Source: Streptomyces sp. SID12501
GTDB taxonomy: Bacteria > Actinomycetota > Actinomycetes > Streptomycetales > Streptomycetaceae
Assembly (NCBI RefSeq): GCF_010550245.1
Contig: NZ_JAAGLU010000053.1
Span: 1 to 44,486 of the forward strand
DNA length: 44,486 nucleotides
Direction: 5' to 3'
A program made the translations under genes and the position numbers. Positions 34,189 through 41,144 of this stretch are shown here, one piece after another. The notes under the pieces are model-generated. The model was not told the DNA's origin. It ran no database searches and worked only from the letters and a program-made list of their open reading frames with translations. The number at the start of each line of letters is the position of its first letter. Within the stretch, counting starts at the first letter, position 1.

Positions 34189-34319
34189 CTCGCCCCCGCC
34201 GCCCCTACCCGTCCCATCCTGTTCCTGGGGGCTGCCGCCCCCAGACCCCCGCTTCGGCCCTGAAGGGGCCTCGTCCTCAAACGCCGGACGGGCTGGAGGC
34301 TCAAGCGCCGGACGGGCTG
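34189..34319. repeat. Dispersed intergenic hairpin repeat, copy B
   Basis: Matches copy A (25241-25345) from CTCGCCCCCGCC to CGCCGGACGGGCTG, and adds a partial duplication of the last unit (CAAGCGCCGGACGGGCTG). The main hairpin is CTGGGGGC-TGCC-GCCCCCAG (34225-34244): same stem as copy A, changed loop. It starts 12 bp after hemW, and its right end encodes the last codons of the minus-strand DUF3097 gene. Confidence 0.85.
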
Positions 34320-35140
34320 GAGGGCGGTGCTGTGACGAAGTCGATCAGTTCCTCCACGCGGCCCAGGAGCTCCGGTTCCAGGTCCCGGTACGAACCCACC
34401 CGCGCCAGGATCGCCCGCCACACCGCGCCCGTGTTCTCCGGCCAGCCCAGTTGCCTGCACACCCCCGTCTTCCAGTCCTGTCCGTGCGGGATCCGGGGCC
34501 ACCCCGGGATGCCCAGCGACGCCGGCTTCACGGCCTCCCACACGTCGATGTACGGATGCCCGACGACCAGCGCGTGTTCGCTCGTCACCGACCGTGCGAT
34601 CCGGAACTCCTTCGTGCCCGGCACCAGGTGGTCCACCAGGATGCCCAGGCGGGCGTCCGGGCCCGGGGCGAACTCGGTCACGATCGCGGGCAGGTCGTCG
34701 ATGCCCTCCAGGTACTCCACGACCACGCCCTCGACCCGCAGGTCGTCCCCCCACACCTTCTCGACCAGCTCGGCGTCGTGACGCCCCTCGACATAGATCC
34801 GCCCCGCACGCGCCACTCGCGCCCGGGCACCGGGAACCGCCACCGACCCGGAAGCGGTACGGGACGGACGTACGGAAGACGCCATCGATGACGGTGACCT
34901 GGCGGAGCGTACGAGGGTCACCACCTTGCCCTCCAGCAGGAAGCCGCCCGGCTCCAGCGGGAACACACGGTGTTTGCCGAAGCGGTCCTCCAGGGTGACC
35001 GTGCCCGCCTCGCAGCGGATCACCGCGCCGCAGAAGCCCGTACCCGGCTCCTCGACCACCAGGCCGGGATCCGCCGGGACCTGCGGTACGGGCTTGGGCT
35101 TCTTCCACGGCGGGGTCAGGTCCGGAGAGTACTGGCGCAT
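34301..35140 (-). CDS. DUF3097 family protein
   Basis: The product is 279 aa. The start ATG at 35140 is supported by a leaderless promoter. The protein has an N-terminal region VVEEPGTGFCGAVIRCEAGTVTLEDRFGKHRVFPL and a central domain with RIYVEGRHDAELVEKVWGDDLR, VVEYLEGIDDLPAIV and HPYIDVWEAVKPASLG, which resembles a Toprim-like fold. Function unknown; the family is restricted mainly to actinobacteria. The last seven residues (PSSPSGA, about) are encoded by the dispersed repeat. Convergent with hemW. Confidence 0.85.
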   Translation of the reverse strand: MRQYSPDLTPPWKKPKPVPQVPADPGLVVEEPGTGFCGAVIRCEAGTVTLEDRFGKHRVFPLEPGGFLLEGKVVTLVRSARSPSSMASSVRPSRTASGSVAVPGARARVARAGRIYVEGRHDAELVEKVWGDDLRVEGVVVEYLEGIDDLPAIVTEFAPGPDARLGILVDHLVPGTKEFRIARSVTSEHALVVGHPYIDVWEAVKPASLGIPGWPRIPHGQDWKTGVCRQLGWPENTGAVWRAILARVGSYRDLEPELLGRVEELIDFVTAPPSSPSGA

Positions 35141-35147
35141 TCGGATG

Positions 35148-35175
35148 ACGATAGGAGAAGCGGCCGTGCGGTCAG
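35148..35175 (-). promoter_or_regulatory. Promoter of the DUF3097 gene, leaderless type
   Basis: On the minus strand, CTGACC (35175-35170), 16 bp, TATCGT (35153-35148). The -10 lies at -13 to -8 from the ATG at 35140. The -35 box overlaps the stop of the upstream metallo-beta-lactamase gene. Confidence 0.6.
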
Positions 35176-35972
35176 GCCACCGGCTCCCGCGACACGCCGA
35201 AACGGCTTGCCAGGGCGTCCCGTTGGGACCGTACGAACGCCGCGTCCACCACCGCTCCGTGGCCGGGTACGTACAGGGCGTCCTCGCCGCCCAGGGCGAG
35301 GAGGCGGTCGAGGGCCGCCGGCCAGCGCGACGGTACGGCGTCGGGGCCCGCCTGGGGTTCGCCCGACTCCTCGACCAGATCGCCGCAGAAGACGACGGTC
35401 GGGTCGTCGCCGTTACCGCCACCGGCACCGGGTACGACGACCACCAAATCGTTGCGGGTGTGGCCCGGGCCGACCGCCCTCAGGAGGACTGTCCGGCCGG
35501 CGCCCAGTTCGACCTCGACGGCGAGATCCGTCCGGACGCGCTGATGCGGGTCGACCAGGGTGTCCGCGGCCTCCTCCGCCGCCCGGACGTCCAGACCGTT
35601 GCGCACCGCGTCCGCGCACAGCGCCTCGCGCCCCGGTTTCCCGAATTCGTTCCCGGCGCCCTCGGTATCCTCCGCACTGTCCGGAGCCAGGACATGCGCA
35701 CCCGCGAACGCCGCCGCCCCGAAAACATGATCGAAGTGGGGGTGCGTGAGTGCGAGAAAGTCCACACGGCGGCCGGCGAGTTCCTGGGCCTCCAGGCGCA
35801 GTTTCGCGCCCTCCGCGAGGCTCGCCCCCGCGTCGATCAGCAGGGCGCCGCCCGGCCCGGTCACCAGCCCCACCGTGCAGTCCCAGACCGGCAACCGGCA
35901 CCGGCCCACCCCGGCCGCCAGGTGCTCCCAGCCCAGGTCGTCCCACCGTGGCTCTTCCCAAGTCACCTTCAT
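35172..35972 (-). CDS. Metallo-beta-lactamase fold hydrolase
   Basis: The product is 266 aa. The metal site is THPHFDH (near 76), followed by GPGHTRNDLVV, the Asp ligand in VFCGDLVEESG and a final GHG in YVPGHGAVVD, the full set for two metals. Substrate unknown; the family includes glyoxalase II-like and quorum-lactone hydrolases. Transcription starts leaderless from TAGCGT at -12 to -7. Runs into DUF3097 (31-bp gap). Confidence 0.88.
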   Translation of the reverse strand: MKVTWEEPRWDDLGWEHLAAGVGRCRLPVWDCTVGLVTGPGGALLIDAGASLAEGAKLRLEAQELAGRRVDFLALTHPHFDHVFGAAAFAGAHVLAPDSAEDTEGAGNEFGKPGREALCADAVRNGLDVRAAEEAADTLVDPHQRVRTDLAVEVELGAGRTVLLRAVGPGHTRNDLVVVVPGAGGGNGDDPTVVFCGDLVEESGEPQAGPDAVPSRWPAALDRLLALGGEDALYVPGHGAVVDAAFVRSQRDALASRFGVSREPVA

Positions 35973-35978
35973 ACGGCG

Positions 35979-35984
35979 ACGCTA
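35979..35984 (-). promoter_or_regulatory. -10 box of the metallo-beta-lactamase gene, leaderless
   Basis: TAGCGT on the minus strand, exactly at -12 to -7 from the start codon at 35972, without a ribosome binding site. Confidence 0.5.
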
Positions 35985-36080
35985 GCCGGAGAGGGTCACC
36001 TGGTGGGCCGGACCGGGTTGCCGTGGGCACGACATCGCAGGACAGGTCGGTACACGTCGGCAGGTCGGCGCAGGCCGCCC

Positions 36081-36111
36081 TTGCCGGGGGCGTACCCGAC
36101 AGCCGTACACT
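36081..36111 (+). promoter_or_regulatory. Promoter of hrcA-dnaJ
   Basis: TTGCCG (36081-36086), 19 bp, TACACT (36106-36111). The start of transcription would lie near 36118, just upstream of the CIRCE operator. Confidence 0.6.
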
Positions 36112-36124
36112 GGGCCGGGGAACT

Positions 36125-36151
36125 CTGGCACTCGCACACGAAGAGTGCCAG
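36125..36151. promoter_or_regulatory. CIRCE operator (HrcA binding site)
   Basis: CTGGCACTC and GAGTGCCAG form a perfect 9-bp inverted repeat with a 9-bp spacer (36134-36142). The consensus is TTAGCACTC-N9-GAGTGCTAA; the inner GCACTC core is exact. It overlaps the expected transcript start of hrcA, so HrcA represses its own operon. Confidence 0.92.
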
Positions 36152-36251
36152 GGATGGCCAATGCAGAGTCGAAGAGCCGATGACGGCCCGGGCGGGAGAC
36201 CGGGTGGCGGGTAGGCGCAACAGGGGACGACAGCAGCTGGAGGTGTGCGCG

Positions 36252-37268
36252 ATGCTCAGTGAACGCAGGCTCGAAGTGCTGCGCGCGATCGTCCAGGACT
36301 ATGTCGGCACCGAGGAGCCGGTCGGGTCCAAGGCACTCACCGAGCGGCACAACCTCGGCGTCTCACCGGCGACCGTCCGCAACGACATGGCGGCGCTGGA
36401 GGACGAGGGCTTCATCGCCCAGCCCCACACCAGCGCCGGGCGCATCCCGACCGAAAAGGGCTACCGGCTCTTCGTCGACAGGCTCGCCGGCGTCAAGCCG
36501 ATGACGGCGCCCGAGCGGCGCGCCATCCAGAACTTCCTGGACGGCGCTGTCGACCTCGACGATGTCGTGGGGCGGACAGTGCGACTGCTCGCCCAGCTGA
36601 CGCGGCAGGTCGCCGTCGTGCAGTATCCGTCGCTCACCCGGTCGACCGTCCGGCACGTGGAGCTGCTCTCGCTCGCTCCCGCACGCGTGATGCTCGTGCT
36701 GATCACGGACACCGGCCGCGTGGAGCAGCGGATGATCGACTGCCCGGCGCCTTTCGGGGAGACGTCTCTGGCGGATCTACGCGCGCGGCTCAACAGCCGG
36801 GTCGCGGGCCGCCGGTTCGCGGACGTGCCGCAGCTCGTGCAGGACCTCCCGGACGCCTTCGAGGCGGAGGACCGGGGTGTGGTCGCGACGGTGCTCTCCA
36901 CACTTCTGGAGACGCTCGTCGAGGAGGCCGAGGAGCGGCTGATGATCGGCGGAACCGCCAATCTCACCCGCTTCGGACATGACTTTCCCCTCACTATCCG
37001 GCCGGTACTGGAAGCTTTGGAGGAACAGGTCGTACTTCTCAAACTCCTTGGTGAGGCCGGGGATTCGAGCATGACCGTACGAATCGGTCACGAGAACAAA
37101 TATGAGGGACTCAACTCAACGTCCGTCGTGTCGGTCGGCTACGGTTCGGGCGGCGAGGCAGTCGCCAAGCTCGGCGTGGTCGGACCGACCCGCATGGATT
37201 ACCCGGGAACGATGGGAGCGGTACGCGCAGTGGCACGGTACGTCGGACAGATCCTGGCGGAGTCCTAA
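36252..37268 (+). CDS. hrcA: Heat-inducible transcription repressor HrcA
   Basis: The product is 338 aa from ATG 36252, the family start (MLSERRLEVLRAIVQDYV), with GGAGG at 36238-36242. The N-terminal winged helix contains PVGSKALTERHNLGVSPATVRNDMAALEDEG; the rest is the GAF-like dimerisation domain. It binds CIRCE and needs GroEL for activity. The stop codon is followed at once by the dnaJ start, so the two are translationally coupled. Confidence 0.96.
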   Translation: MLSERRLEVLRAIVQDYVGTEEPVGSKALTERHNLGVSPATVRNDMAALEDEGFIAQPHTSAGRIPTEKGYRLFVDRLAGVKPMTAPERRAIQNFLDGAVDLDDVVGRTVRLLAQLTRQVAVVQYPSLTRSTVRHVELLSLAPARVMLVLITDTGRVEQRMIDCPAPFGETSLADLRARLNSRVAGRRFADVPQLVQDLPDAFEAEDRGVVATVLSTLLETLVEEAEERLMIGGTANLTRFGHDFPLTIRPVLEALEEQVVLLKLLGEAGDSSMTVRIGHENKYEGLNSTSVVSVGYGSGGEAVAKLGVVGPTRMDYPGTMGAVRAVARYVGQILAES

Positions 37269-38402
37269 GTGGCCACGGACTACTACGCCGTACTCGGCGT
37301 GCGCCGCGACGCGTCCCAGGACGAGATCAAGAAGGCGTTCAGGAGGCTCGCCCGCGAGCTGCACCCGGACGTCAACCCCGATCCGAAGACGCAGGAGCGG
37401 TTCAAGGAGATCAACGCCGCGTACGAGGTGTTGTCGGACCCGCAGAAGAAGCAGGTCTACGACCTCGGCGGTGACCCCCTCTCGCAGGCGGGCGGTGGCG
37501 CGGGCGGCTTCGGAGCCGGTGGCTTCGGGAACTTCTCGGACATCATGGACGCGTTCTTCGGAACGGCGTCCCAGCGGGGGCCGAGGTCGCGTACGCGGCG
37601 CGGCCAGGACGCGATGATCCGGCTCGACATCGAGCTCGACGAAGCCGCCTTCGGGACCACCAAGGACATCCAGGTCGACACGGCCGTGGTGTGCGCCACC
37701 TGTAGTGGTGAGGGTGCGGCGCCGGGGACCTCGGCCCAGACCTGCGACATGTGTCGCGGGCGGGGTGAGGTGTCCCAGGTGACGCGGTCCTTCCTGGGCC
37801 AGGTCATGACGTCCCGTCCCTGCCCGCAGTGTCAGGGCTTCGGGACCGTCGTCCCGACGCCGTGCCCCGAGTGCGCCGGTGACGGGCGGGTGCGGTCGCG
37901 CCGGACGCTCACCGTGAAGATCCCCGCGGGGGTCGACAACGGTACGAGGATCCAGCTCGCCGGTGAGGGTGAGGTGGGGCCCGGTGGTGGTCCCGCCGGT
38001 GACCTGTACGTCGAGATCCACGAGCTGCCGCACTCGCAGTTCCAGCGGCGCGGGGACGACCTGCACTGCACGGTGACTCTGCCGATGACGGCGGCGTCGT
38101 TGGGCACCAAGGTGCCGCTGGAGACGCTCGACGGGCTGGAGGAGGTCGACATCCGTCCGGGCACACAGTCCGGGCAGTCGATTCCGCTGCACGGGCGAGG
38201 GGTTACGCATCTCCGGGGCGGTGGGCGTGGTGATCTCCTGGTGCATGTCGAGGTCATGACTCCTTCGAAGCTTGATCCCGAGCAGGAGCGGTTGCTGCGG
38301 GAGCTGGCGAAGCTGCGGGGTGAGGAGCGGCCCACGGGGCAGTTCCAGCCTGGACAGCAGGGGTTGTTCTCGCGGTTGAAGGACGCGTTCAACGGGCGCT
38401 GA
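37269..38402 (+). CDS. dnaJ: Chaperone protein DnaJ (second type)
   Basis: The product is 377 aa, starting GTG directly after the hrcA stop. The J domain has HPD at residues 32-34, then a Gly/Phe-rich segment (GGAGGFGAGGFGNF) and four zinc-binding repeats (CATCSGEG, CDMCRGRG, CPQCQGFG, CPECAGDG), followed by the C-terminal substrate domain. It is a co-chaperone of DnaK; dnaK-grpE is not nearby, so this is the hrcA-linked dnaJ2. CIRCE-controlled. Confidence 0.96.
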   Translation: MATDYYAVLGVRRDASQDEIKKAFRRLARELHPDVNPDPKTQERFKEINAAYEVLSDPQKKQVYDLGGDPLSQAGGGAGGFGAGGFGNFSDIMDAFFGTASQRGPRSRTRRGQDAMIRLDIELDEAAFGTTKDIQVDTAVVCATCSGEGAAPGTSAQTCDMCRGRGEVSQVTRSFLGQVMTSRPCPQCQGFGTVVPTPCPECAGDGRVRSRRTLTVKIPAGVDNGTRIQLAGEGEVGPGGGPAGDLYVEIHELPHSQFQRRGDDLHCTVTLPMTAASLGTKVPLETLDGLEEVDIRPGTQSGQSIPLHGRGVTHLRGGGRGDLLVHVEVMTPSKLDPEQERLLRELAKLRGEERPTGQFQPGQQGLFSRLKDAFNGR

Positions 38403-38417
38403 GGGAGTTGAGGGAGG

Positions 38418-38470
38418 GGGCGGGCTCTCTGGGAGCTGCGCCCCCGGACCCCTCTTCAGCGCTGAAGGGG
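38418..38470. repeat. Degenerate copy C of the dispersed repeat
   Basis: GGGCGGGCTCTCTGGGAGCTGCGCCCCCGGACCCCTCTT-type sequence matches the core of copies A and B with many changes. It ends in a hairpin, CCTCTTCAGC-GCTGAAGGGG (38451-38470). It starts 16 bp after dnaJ and probably serves as its terminator. Confidence 0.55.
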
Positions 38471-38522
38471 CAAGTCAGGGGCCTGATTCGGACTTGTGGT
38501 GGGGACGTGACAACATGCCGTC

Positions 38523-39602
38523 ATGTCGTCCTCCGCGCTGACCGATCTCTTCCCTCACCCGATCGTGCAGGCCCCCATGGCGGGCGGCGTCTCCGTCCCG
38601 CAGCTCGCCGGTGCCGTCGCCGAAGCGGGCGGGCTCGGGTTCCTCGCCGCGGGGTACAAGACCGCGGACGGGATGTACCAGGAGATCAAGAAGTTGCGCG
38701 GGCTCACCGGTCGGCCGTTCGGCGTGAACCTGTTCATGCCGCAGCCCGAATATGCCGACCCCGCCGCCGTCGAGGTCTACGCCCACCAGCTCGCCGGTGA
38801 GGCCACCTGGTACGACACCGAGCTCGGCGACCCGGACGGCGGACGCGACGACGGCTACGACGCCAAGCTCGCCGTACTCCTCGACAATCCGGTCCCGGTC
38901 GTCTCCTTCCACTTCGGGGTGCCCAGCAGCGACGTACTGGACTCCCTCCGCCGCGCCGGCACCCTCACCCTGGTCACCGCGACCACCGCCGAGGAGGCCC
39001 TCGCCGTACAGCGGGCCGGGGCCGACGCGGTGATCGTGCAGGGCGTCGAGGCCGGTGGTCACCAAGGCACCCATCGTGACAACCCCGAGGCGGACGGCTC
39101 CGCCATCGGGCTGCTCTCCCTCATCGCCCAGGTCCGCGAGACCGTCGACCTCCCCCTCGTCGCCGCCGGCGGGCTCATGCGCGGCAGCCAGATCGCCGCC
39201 GTCCTCGCCGCCGGCGCGAGCGCCGCCCAGCTCGGCACCGCCTTCCTCGCCACCCCGGAATCCGGCGCCCACGCCCTGCACAAGCAGGCGTTGACCAACC
39301 CCCTCTTCGTCCGTACGGAGCTGACGCGCGCGTTCTCCGGCCGGCCCGCCCGGGGGCTGGTGAACCGTTTCCTGCGCGAGCACGGCCCGTACGCCCCCGC
39401 CGCCTACCCCGAGGTCCACCACCTCACCTCGCCGCTCCGCAAGAAGGCCGCCGCGTCCGGCGACGCGCAGGGCATGGCGCTGTGGGCGGGGCAGGGGCAC
39501 CGGATGGTCCGTGAGCTTCCGGCGGGGGAGCTGGTGGCTGTGCTGGCGGCCGAGATCGAGGCCGCGCGCCTCGCGTTGGTGGGCGGGGGCGAGTGCTTGT
39601 GA
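38523..39602 (+). CDS. Nitronate monooxygenase family flavoprotein
   Basis: An FMN-dependent TIM barrel, 359 aa. Markers: PIVQAPMAGGVSVPQLAGAV near residue 13, FGVNLFMPQP, GADAVIVQGVEAGGHQGTH with the active-site histidine near 180, LPLVAAGGL and GASAAQLGTAFLATPES. Related enzymes oxidise alkyl nitronates. The start ATG lacks a ribosome binding site; CAACAT at 38511-38516 (-12 to -7) may be a weak leaderless -10. It overlaps rsmE by four bases (GTGA). Confidence 0.9.
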   Translation: MSSSALTDLFPHPIVQAPMAGGVSVPQLAGAVAEAGGLGFLAAGYKTADGMYQEIKKLRGLTGRPFGVNLFMPQPEYADPAAVEVYAHQLAGEATWYDTELGDPDGGRDDGYDAKLAVLLDNPVPVVSFHFGVPSSDVLDSLRRAGTLTLVTATTAEEALAVQRAGADAVIVQGVEAGGHQGTHRDNPEADGSAIGLLSLIAQVRETVDLPLVAAGGLMRGSQIAAVLAAGASAAQLGTAFLATPESGAHALHKQALTNPLFVRTELTRAFSGRPARGLVNRFLREHGPYAPAAYPEVHHLTSPLRKKAAASGDAQGMALWAGQGHRMVRELPAGELVAVLAAEIEAARLALVGGGECL

Positions 39603-40360
39603 CCGCCCCTGTCTTCGTCGTCGAGAGTTTCCCCCCGCACCTTTCCGCCACCGCCGGCGGGCAGTACGTCCTGGACGGGGCCGAAGGGCGCCACGCCGTC
39701 TCCGTGAAGCGGATGCGGGCCGGTGAGACCGTCGTCCTCACCGACGGGGCCGGGCGCTGGGCGGAGGGCGAGGTCGTCGCCGCCGAGGGCAAGGACCAAC
39801 TGGTTCTGCGACTCGGGGTGGTGGCCGAGGAAGCCGCGGAGTCTCCTCGTATCACCGTCGTCCAGGCTCTTCCCAAGGGCGACCGGGGTGAGTTGGCCGT
39901 CGAGACGATGACCGAGACCGGCGTCGACGCCATCGTTCCCTGGGCCGCCTCACGGTGTGTCACACAGTGGCGGGGGGACCGTGGGCTGAAGGCGCTCGCC
40001 AAGTGGCGGGCCACCGCCAGGGAAGCCGGCAAGCAGTCCCGCCGGGTGCGCTTCCCGGAGATCGCGGACGCCGCGTCGAGCAAGCAGGTCGCCGCGCTGC
40101 TCGCCAGGGCCGACTTCGCCGCCGTACTGCACGAGGACCGCGAGTACGGCAGTGCCGCGCTCGCGACCGCCGGGCTCCCCTCCACCGGCGAGATCGTGCT
40201 GGTCGTCGGCCCCGAAGGAGGCGTCTCCCCCGAGGAGTTGGCCCTCTTCGAGGAGGCGGGGGCGAAGGCGTACCGACTCGGCGCCAGTGTGCTGCGTACC
40301 TCCACCGCCGGTACCGCCGCGACGGCGCTGCTGCTCGGCCGTACGGGTCGCTGGTCCTGA
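39599..40360 (+). CDS. rsmE: 16S rRNA m3U1498 methyltransferase
   Basis: The product is 253 aa, a SPOUT-class methyltransferase acting on 16S rRNA in the mature 30S subunit. A PUA-like N-terminus (GRHAVSVKRMRAGETVVLTDG) precedes the SPOUT domain with ALPKGDRGELAVETMTETGV, the SAM-binding VVGPEGGVSPEELALF and the knot LGASVLRTSTAGTAA. The start is GTG 39599, overlapping the previous stop. The dnaJ - rsmE linkage is common in bacteria. Confidence 0.95.
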   Translation: MTAPVFVVESFPPHLSATAGGQYVLDGAEGRHAVSVKRMRAGETVVLTDGAGRWAEGEVVAAEGKDQLVLRLGVVAEEAAESPRITVVQALPKGDRGELAVETMTETGVDAIVPWAASRCVTQWRGDRGLKALAKWRATAREAGKQSRRVRFPEIADAASSKQVAALLARADFAAVLHEDREYGSAALATAGLPSTGEIVLVVGPEGGVSPEELALFEEAGAKAYRLGASVLRTSTAGTAATALLLGRTGRWS

Positions 40361-40473
40361 CCTCGTTCCCCCGTACGGCAGTTGGTCCTCCGGCGATTCT
40401 TCGCGAAGTTGCTTGCGCGCATGTCCGTATACGCCCTTCCGCGTTGGGCGGGACGGTGGCAGGCTGCCCTTCC

Positions 40474-41052
40474 ATGGTGGCTTTGAGGCGGATTCGGCTT
40501 CGGTCGCGCGGGCGACGCACGGCGGTCGCGGTGGCCGGACTCGTGGTGGCCGTCGCGGGTGGTGTCGTCGCCTGTGATCCCGGTGGGCTCGGTTCGACCA
40601 CCGTGGCCTACACCACCGACCAGACGATGACGAAGGAGCTGGAGCGGCGGAACGTCGGCGTCCAGTGGCTCACCTGCACGGCCTCGGTCAACAACGGCAA
40701 CAAGGCCTCCGCGTCCGGGAGTTCGCCCTCGCCGAGCGAGAACACCTACGCCGACGTCGACTGTCAGGGCAAGACCACGGACGGCAAGGACATCACCGTC
40801 GCCGGCAAGGTGACGCGCGCAGTCAACGGCAGGTGCGTACGCGGGAACCTCACCGTCAAGATCGACGGCAAGCAGTGGCTCCGCGTCAGCGGCCTCGGCA
40901 ACTGCGACGTGCCCAGCACCCCGACCCGCACCACGCCCGCCACCTGGAAGCCGTCGGACAACGGACAGCCCGGGCCGACCGTGACCGTCACCGTGACGAG
41001 GACCATCTGGTGCCAGGAGAACCCGAACTGCCTGCCCGTCGAGGGCAAATGA
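40474..41052 (+). CDS. Probable lipoprotein, 192 aa
   Basis: An N-terminal signal with basic residues (MVALRRIRLRSRGRR) and a hydrophobic core (TAVAVAGLVVAVAGGVVA) ends in a lipobox-like VVAC near residue 34, pointing to lipid attachment. Outside there are further cysteines (LTCTAS, VDCQGK, GRCVRG, GNCDVP, WCQENPNC) that could form disulphides. The C-terminal 40 residues are Pro/Thr-rich. No family recognised. No clear ribosome binding site. It stands alone between rsmE and the tricorn gene. Confidence 0.78.
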   Translation: MVALRRIRLRSRGRRTAVAVAGLVVAVAGGVVACDPGGLGSTTVAYTTDQTMTKELERRNVGVQWLTCTASVNNGNKASASGSSPSPSENTYADVDCQGKTTDGKDITVAGKVTRAVNGRCVRGNLTVKIDGKQWLRVSGLGNCDVPSTPTRTTPATWKPSDNGQPGPTVTVTVTRTIWCQENPNCLPVEGK

Positions 41053-41132
41053 GCGGGTGAACAGAGCACCGGGGTCTTGGCCGGTTGTGCACGAAGTGAT
41101 CCAAACCTCTGTCCGGGGGCGGGCTCGGTGCC

Positions 41133-41138
41133 TAGGGT
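41133..41138 (+). promoter_or_regulatory. -10 box of the tricorn-type protease, leaderless
   Basis: TAGGGT lies at -12 to -7 from the GTG at 41145, with no ribosome binding site between. It supports GTG 41145 as the start. Confidence 0.5.
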
Positions 41139-41144
41139 GATCGG

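Noticed and set aside
36180..36251. Longer start (ATG 36180) for HrcA
   Set aside because: HrcA proteins begin MLSERR; the extra residues are not part of the family, and GGAGG lies before 36252.
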